DNA of 32,997 bases from Chalciporus piperatus (taxonomy: Eukaryota; Basidiomycota; Agaricomycetes; Boletales; Boletaceae), in contig JBBPTG010000257.1 in NCBI GenBank assembly GCA_038093975.1, positions 1 to 32,997 on the forward strand. Reading direction: 5' to 3'. Below the pieces are notes generated by a model, which worked only from the letters and a program-made list of their open reading frames with translations, was not told where the DNA came from and made no database searches. Shown one piece after another: positions 29,300 through 32,997 of this stretch; within the stretch, counting starts at the first letter, position 1, and every line of letters begins with the position of its first letter. The position numbers and the translations under genes are program-made.

Positions 29300-32200
29300 C
29301 AAGGAAGTGGTCCGGAACAACCGTTGTTCGTACGGAACATCATTTTCCAGTTCTTCAACGGTTTGGTACGCCGGAAACGAGTCCTTTTGCTTGTCTTCAT
29401 TCCCTGGAATCCCTTTAGGGTCGAACTTATCGTACCCTTCTTTATCTTTTGCTACTGACCTTCTCGGGATTTCTATTCCTACAGAGGGTTTAGCTTTCTT
29501 ACAACTGGAGCCCACCGCGAGGGATTCAACAGTGTCGACAAGAAGGACCCTTCGGCCCATCCCCCATCGACTAGAACTTGAAAATTTACTCGTCCTGTTT
29601 CGCAACCTCAACCTTACTCAAGATTCCGCCTTCTTTGTTTCCGTCATTCCTGACGTCGCCAATCAATCCGGCTCAATTGCTTCCGCTCTGACAGCGGAAC
29701 CAGTTCATTCTATTTTTAACCCGTCCTTGCTAAACAATCTTCCGACACAGGAACCGGAAACGCTGAGCTACGCCTCATTTGCAGTTCCCGGAGCCTTTGT
29801 TCATTCTTCACCTTTGAGACGTCGAACTTCCTCAGACTCTCGTCACTCTTCTCTTTCCCCTTTAACTTCTTTATCCTCTTCTGGACCTCCCAAGATTCTT
29901 TTCTCTCCTCCGTCGCCTTCCTTATCTTTTGAACCAGGTCAATCGGCCCGCTCATCGCCTGTCAACCCGCCTCGCTTATCACCTGTCAACCTACCTGTCA
30001 ATCCGGCGCCATCTCGGATCCCGCTTCTTAATCCGCTATCACTTCGCTTAGCGCCTATCATCCCGCCTGTCATCCCACCTGTCAACCCACCTGTCAATCG
30101 CCCGGCACCAATGGCCACTCCGTTTCAGATGCCCCTTAGAGGCACGCAAAACGCCCCCAAGTTTGACGGGAAAACTCCCGCTTTGCTTCCGCGCTACCTG
30201 GAAGATATCGATATTCTTGGAACGGCAGCTAGACTCTCGGAAGCCGGCAAGATTAGGGCAGCCGTTAGGTATGCTGACCTCGAGGAGGCAGAGCTCTGGG
30301 AAACGCTCGCGGAATACACGGAAGTAGACGCGGATTGGGATGATTTCGTTACCGCAGTCAAGGAATTGTACCCTGGATGCGAGGGTGACAAACGCTATTA
30401 TCGAGCTGACCTTCAATACTTGATAGAAAGCTACCGGGCGAAACCCATGCGGAGCCAGGAAGACTTGGGCGACTACCGTCGGAAGTTCGCCAAGATCGCC
30501 ACCCTGCTAGTCAGAACCGGAAGACTATCAGAAATGGATCAGTGGTCCTTCTTCCTTGCCGGCTTTCCGCAGGACGTCCAAGACCGGATTCGGCACCGGT
30601 TGTCGATCGTCAAACCTGACTTGCATCCGGATGACCCGTACCCGATGGATGATGTTATCACCGTCGCTAAGTTTTTATTGACAGGTTCAGCACTTCGGTC
30701 CGCCATTCCGGTCTTCGTCCCAACGGCACCAGCTGCAGCACCAGCCGTGACGCACGCTCCGGTTCCGCACGTCCATCATCATCCCCCTGCTCCTGTGACG
30801 TCTCAACCTGGCGTACCTAACATCAAGCAGGAGTTTATGGTTACGTCTCAACAAAACCCGGGCCGGAATCCTGCCTGTGCCTGGTGTGCCATCATCGGAC
30901 ACTTTACCCGCTCCTGTGCCAATGTCAACGAGTGGATTAGTGCTGGGCAGATTACGCGAGGCACAGACGGTCGTCTCTATATGCCAGACGGATCAAGGAT
31001 TCCTCGTATCCCCGGAACGCGCTGTATCCGTGATTGCGTTGAGCAGCTCGAAGCCGAAAGGGCAGGATCTGCGTCTACCTCTGCGTCCACCCCTTTTATC
31101 CGTGATCCTCCTCCTCATGTTACTGCCGGGATCCTCTCCATTGCTTATCCACCCATAGATGCTGTGTTGGATATTGAGCCATCCGCTTTCTTGACTTCTG
31201 TCGACGAAGCATATACGCAAGTTCCTTATTCCCCGAACGTCACTGATCCTGAATTTCAGCCGTACATCACTCAGGCCTGGGCTAGCTTCCAAGCGGATAG
31301 GTCGTCTAGGGAAGGACAACGAGGCAAGAAAGTTCGTTTTGAAGGGGTTGTTCTCCCGTCGAAATCCTCCGGAAAGTCGGATGGGAAGACTGCGTCTGTA
31401 TCCGAGGAGCTAGAGGTTCTGTCTCCGGAGCTTCAGCAGACCGCTCAGCCAGTGGCCGGCCCGTCTGTCACGGGACCAGCGGCTAAGCCTCCTTCAGTGC
31501 CGCGCCCTCAGGCTTCAGCTATGAGGCAACCGCAATCTGCGTCCTCTGCTCAGAGTAACTCTTCTGCGAAACCATTTAGCGCTAACGCGTCTTCTTCCTT
31601 TGCCCCTACCAATCAATACAGGTACTCCTTCCCGTTGGAGGATGACTCCGCTCCCAAGCGAGTCCTGGATCGAGTTCTCGAGTCCAGCGTTCCCGTCCCT
31701 GTCCGGGACCTCTTTGCCGTTGCTCCAGAGTTCCGGAAGCAATTCCGTGATCTCACGACGACTAAACGAGTAACTTCCTCTAATACTGTTACGGTTAACG
31801 AATTGACAGGTCGCGATCCTGGGATGGTGGAACGCGAATATGGGGACCGGATTCTCAGAAATGAGGACGGGCTAATAGTCGCACACCACTCTCTTCCTCT
31901 GCGATGTGTTGATGCCCGAGTCACGGGCACTGACTGCTCTCTTACTTGCGTTTTAGATTCCGGATCCGAGATTGCCGCCATGCCCAAACGGGTGTGGGAG
32001 AAGCTTGGACTACCGATTCGTTCCGATCATATTATGACTATGTCATCAGCGAACACCGAGCAAGACCCTACCATGGGGGTGCTTGAAAACCTTCCGCTCA
32101 ACTTCGGGGCGGGAGACATCATGGTTCAGGTTCAAGTCGTGGCTAGGGCTAACTTCGACGTTCTTCTCGGGCGGCCGTTCACCTGCCTCATGACCGGGAC

Positions 32201-32363
32201 TACGGATGACTTTCCGGACGGTTCTCAGAACCTCACTCTCCGTGATCCAAACAACGGAAAGGAATACAAGATGCCTACCCGAGCTTGGTTAGAAGGCTGC
32301 CCCCGTTGCCGTCGCGGAATCAAGTGCTCCAATCACATGAGTATTGTCGAGCTGGGTTTTTAG
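29300..32363 (+). CDS. gag: Gag-protease polyprotein of the second gypsy-type element
   Basis: One frame is open from about 29300 to TAG at 32361-32363. The first in-frame ATG is at 30111, giving 750 residues (numbering below). Before it the frame has 270 stop-free codons, Ser/Pro-rich with PVNPP-type repeats. From residue about 10 a retrotransposon gag domain runs (PKFDGKTPALLPRYLEDI, YPGCEGDKRYYRADL, WSFFLAGFP). C256-C259-H264-C269 is a C-x2-C-x4-H-x4-C zinc knuckle. After a Ser/Ala/Pro linker comes an aspartic protease with D616-SGS and a LLGRPF motif. Gag packages the RNA and the protease matures the polyprotein. The N-terminus is uncertain: ATG at 30111, or a spliced or non-AUG start upstream. 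Confidence 0.85.
32354..32360 (+). promoter_or_regulatory. -1 ribosomal frameshift site GGGTTTT
   Basis: The heptamer G GGT TTT in the gag frame fits the X XXY YYZ slippery rule and is followed at once by the gag stop TAG (32361-32363). Slipping back one base reads GGG TTT TTA GAT and enters the pol frame, which is open to the end of the window. The sequence downstream would need to form a stimulatory structure; I did not fold it. Confidence 0.7.
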
Positions 32364-32997
32364 ATATCGATGATCCACCCAACGGTCGGGGAGAGTACAC
32401 TACCCAGTCGGGTACTTCCGTTTTCGAATCATGCTTTCCTTTCCTCCGTCCGTCTATCGCTTCCTTTATGTTCCGTTCCTTCTCCAATCCGTCTGTGGCT
32501 GAGCTAGCCGATTCCGTTCCTTCTACCGATTCCGTTTTACCTACCGCTTCCGTTCCTCCCGTGGAAACCATCCGTGACGCCGAGTCAGCTTTACCTTCTT
32601 ACGAATATCTTTCCTCCTCACGCTCCCTTTTGAACCCGTCTGCCGTTTCCGCGCTTCGATCCGTTTATTCTTTTGACCCCATCCGTCACACGTTGGCCTA
32701 TAAGCCAGTGGCGAAGAAAGTTCGTGCCATATCCGCTCCACTTAAGGAGGAGTTCAGGATTGTTCGACAATTACCAGCCGATCCTCTTGCTGGACTCATT
32801 CCGTTGCCCACTCATCCCCCCAATTTCTCTCCAGGGATCCGATTTACCCAGGAACGAGCAGACGCTCTCGACCTCGATCCAGCTGAATGGCTCTGGCCAG
32901 AGGAGCTCAAACTAGTCCGGTGGCTCGTCCGTGTCCATGAGATGGCCTTCGCCTGGATTCCAACAGAACGAGGTCGTCTTGATGAGCGGTACTTTCC
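32357..32997 (+). CDS. pol: Pol N-terminal part of the second gypsy-type element (partial)
   Basis: In the -1 frame relative to gag the sequence is open from the slippery site to the window end. It runs DIDDPPNGRGEY, then a Ser/Pro-rich linker, then HTLAYKPVAKKVRAISAPLKEEFRIVRQLPADPL and RFTQERADALDLD...WLWPEELKLVRWLV, the conserved entry to reverse transcriptase in this fungal gypsy lineage. The catalytic YXDD region is not reached before 32997. Pol has no start codon of its own here, in keeping with a gag-pol fusion by frameshifting. Confidence 0.78.

Larger units (their letters stand above)
28745..32997 (+). mobile_element. Second Ty3/gypsy-type retroelement, 5' part (runs off the window)
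   Basis: A plus-strand element with a candidate 5' LTR, a long gag-protease frame and the start of pol in the -1 frame. Coding is intact as far as visible, unlike the chromovirus at 1711-7444, and the gag sequence is of a different lineage. The 3' half and 3' LTR lie beyond 32997, so completeness, target duplication and age cannot be judged. Confidence 0.82.

Overview
The window looks like a repeat-rich, accessory segment of a basidiomycete (mushroom-forming fungus) nuclear chromosome. The reasons are dense GT-AG introns of about 45-70 bases, a chromodomain Ty3/gypsy element, hAT- and Harbinger-type DNA elements, and genes resembling the mushroom pore-forming lectin LSL of Laetiporus. There are no operons, tRNAs, rRNAs or CRISPR arrays. 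All family assignments come from motifs and fold patterns read by eye; no database search was run.

Layout. 1-8430 is a nest of transposons. Two related, oppositely oriented MITE-like elements with hAT-type ends (1-692 and 5813-6491) flank or interrupt a minus-strand chromovirus (1711-7444, two 451-bp LTRs, perfect ACCAT target duplication). That chromovirus itself split an older reading frame with a zinc-ribbon-like motif. Remnants of another LTR element lie at 7765-8430. 8607-11319 is a decayed PIF/Harbinger transposon: a SANT/Myb-like ORF (+) convergent with a DDE nuclease (-).

12331-16121 holds two divergently transcribed paralogues of LSL-like, beta-trefoil plus aerolysin-module proteins with the same intron phases. 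They are separated by a tandemly multiplied promoter-like segment. 17032-19658 holds two tandem paralogues of a family I do not recognise, with nearly identical exon architecture (including a 23-nt microexon).

20630-25607 is a 2.4-kb-arm inverted duplication carrying two intact 11-exon FAD-dependent phenol-hydroxylase-type monooxygenases, tail to tail. A 10-nt microexon in each encodes part of the FAD-binding GDAAH motif. 26188-28674 is a 2.5-kb element with 29-bp terminal inverted repeats and no transposase; it is built almost entirely of two different tandem arrays. 28745-32997 is the 5' part of a second Ty3/gypsy-type element (+), with gag-protease in one frame and pol in the -1 frame, joined at a canonical GGGTTTT slippery site.

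What works together. The host genes that look functional are the two LSL-like proteins, at least one of the unknown pair and the two monooxygenases. Nothing in the sequence proves that these three gene pairs form one pathway. Each pair is a local duplication, which fits a fast-evolving defence or secondary-metabolism neighbourhood (inference).
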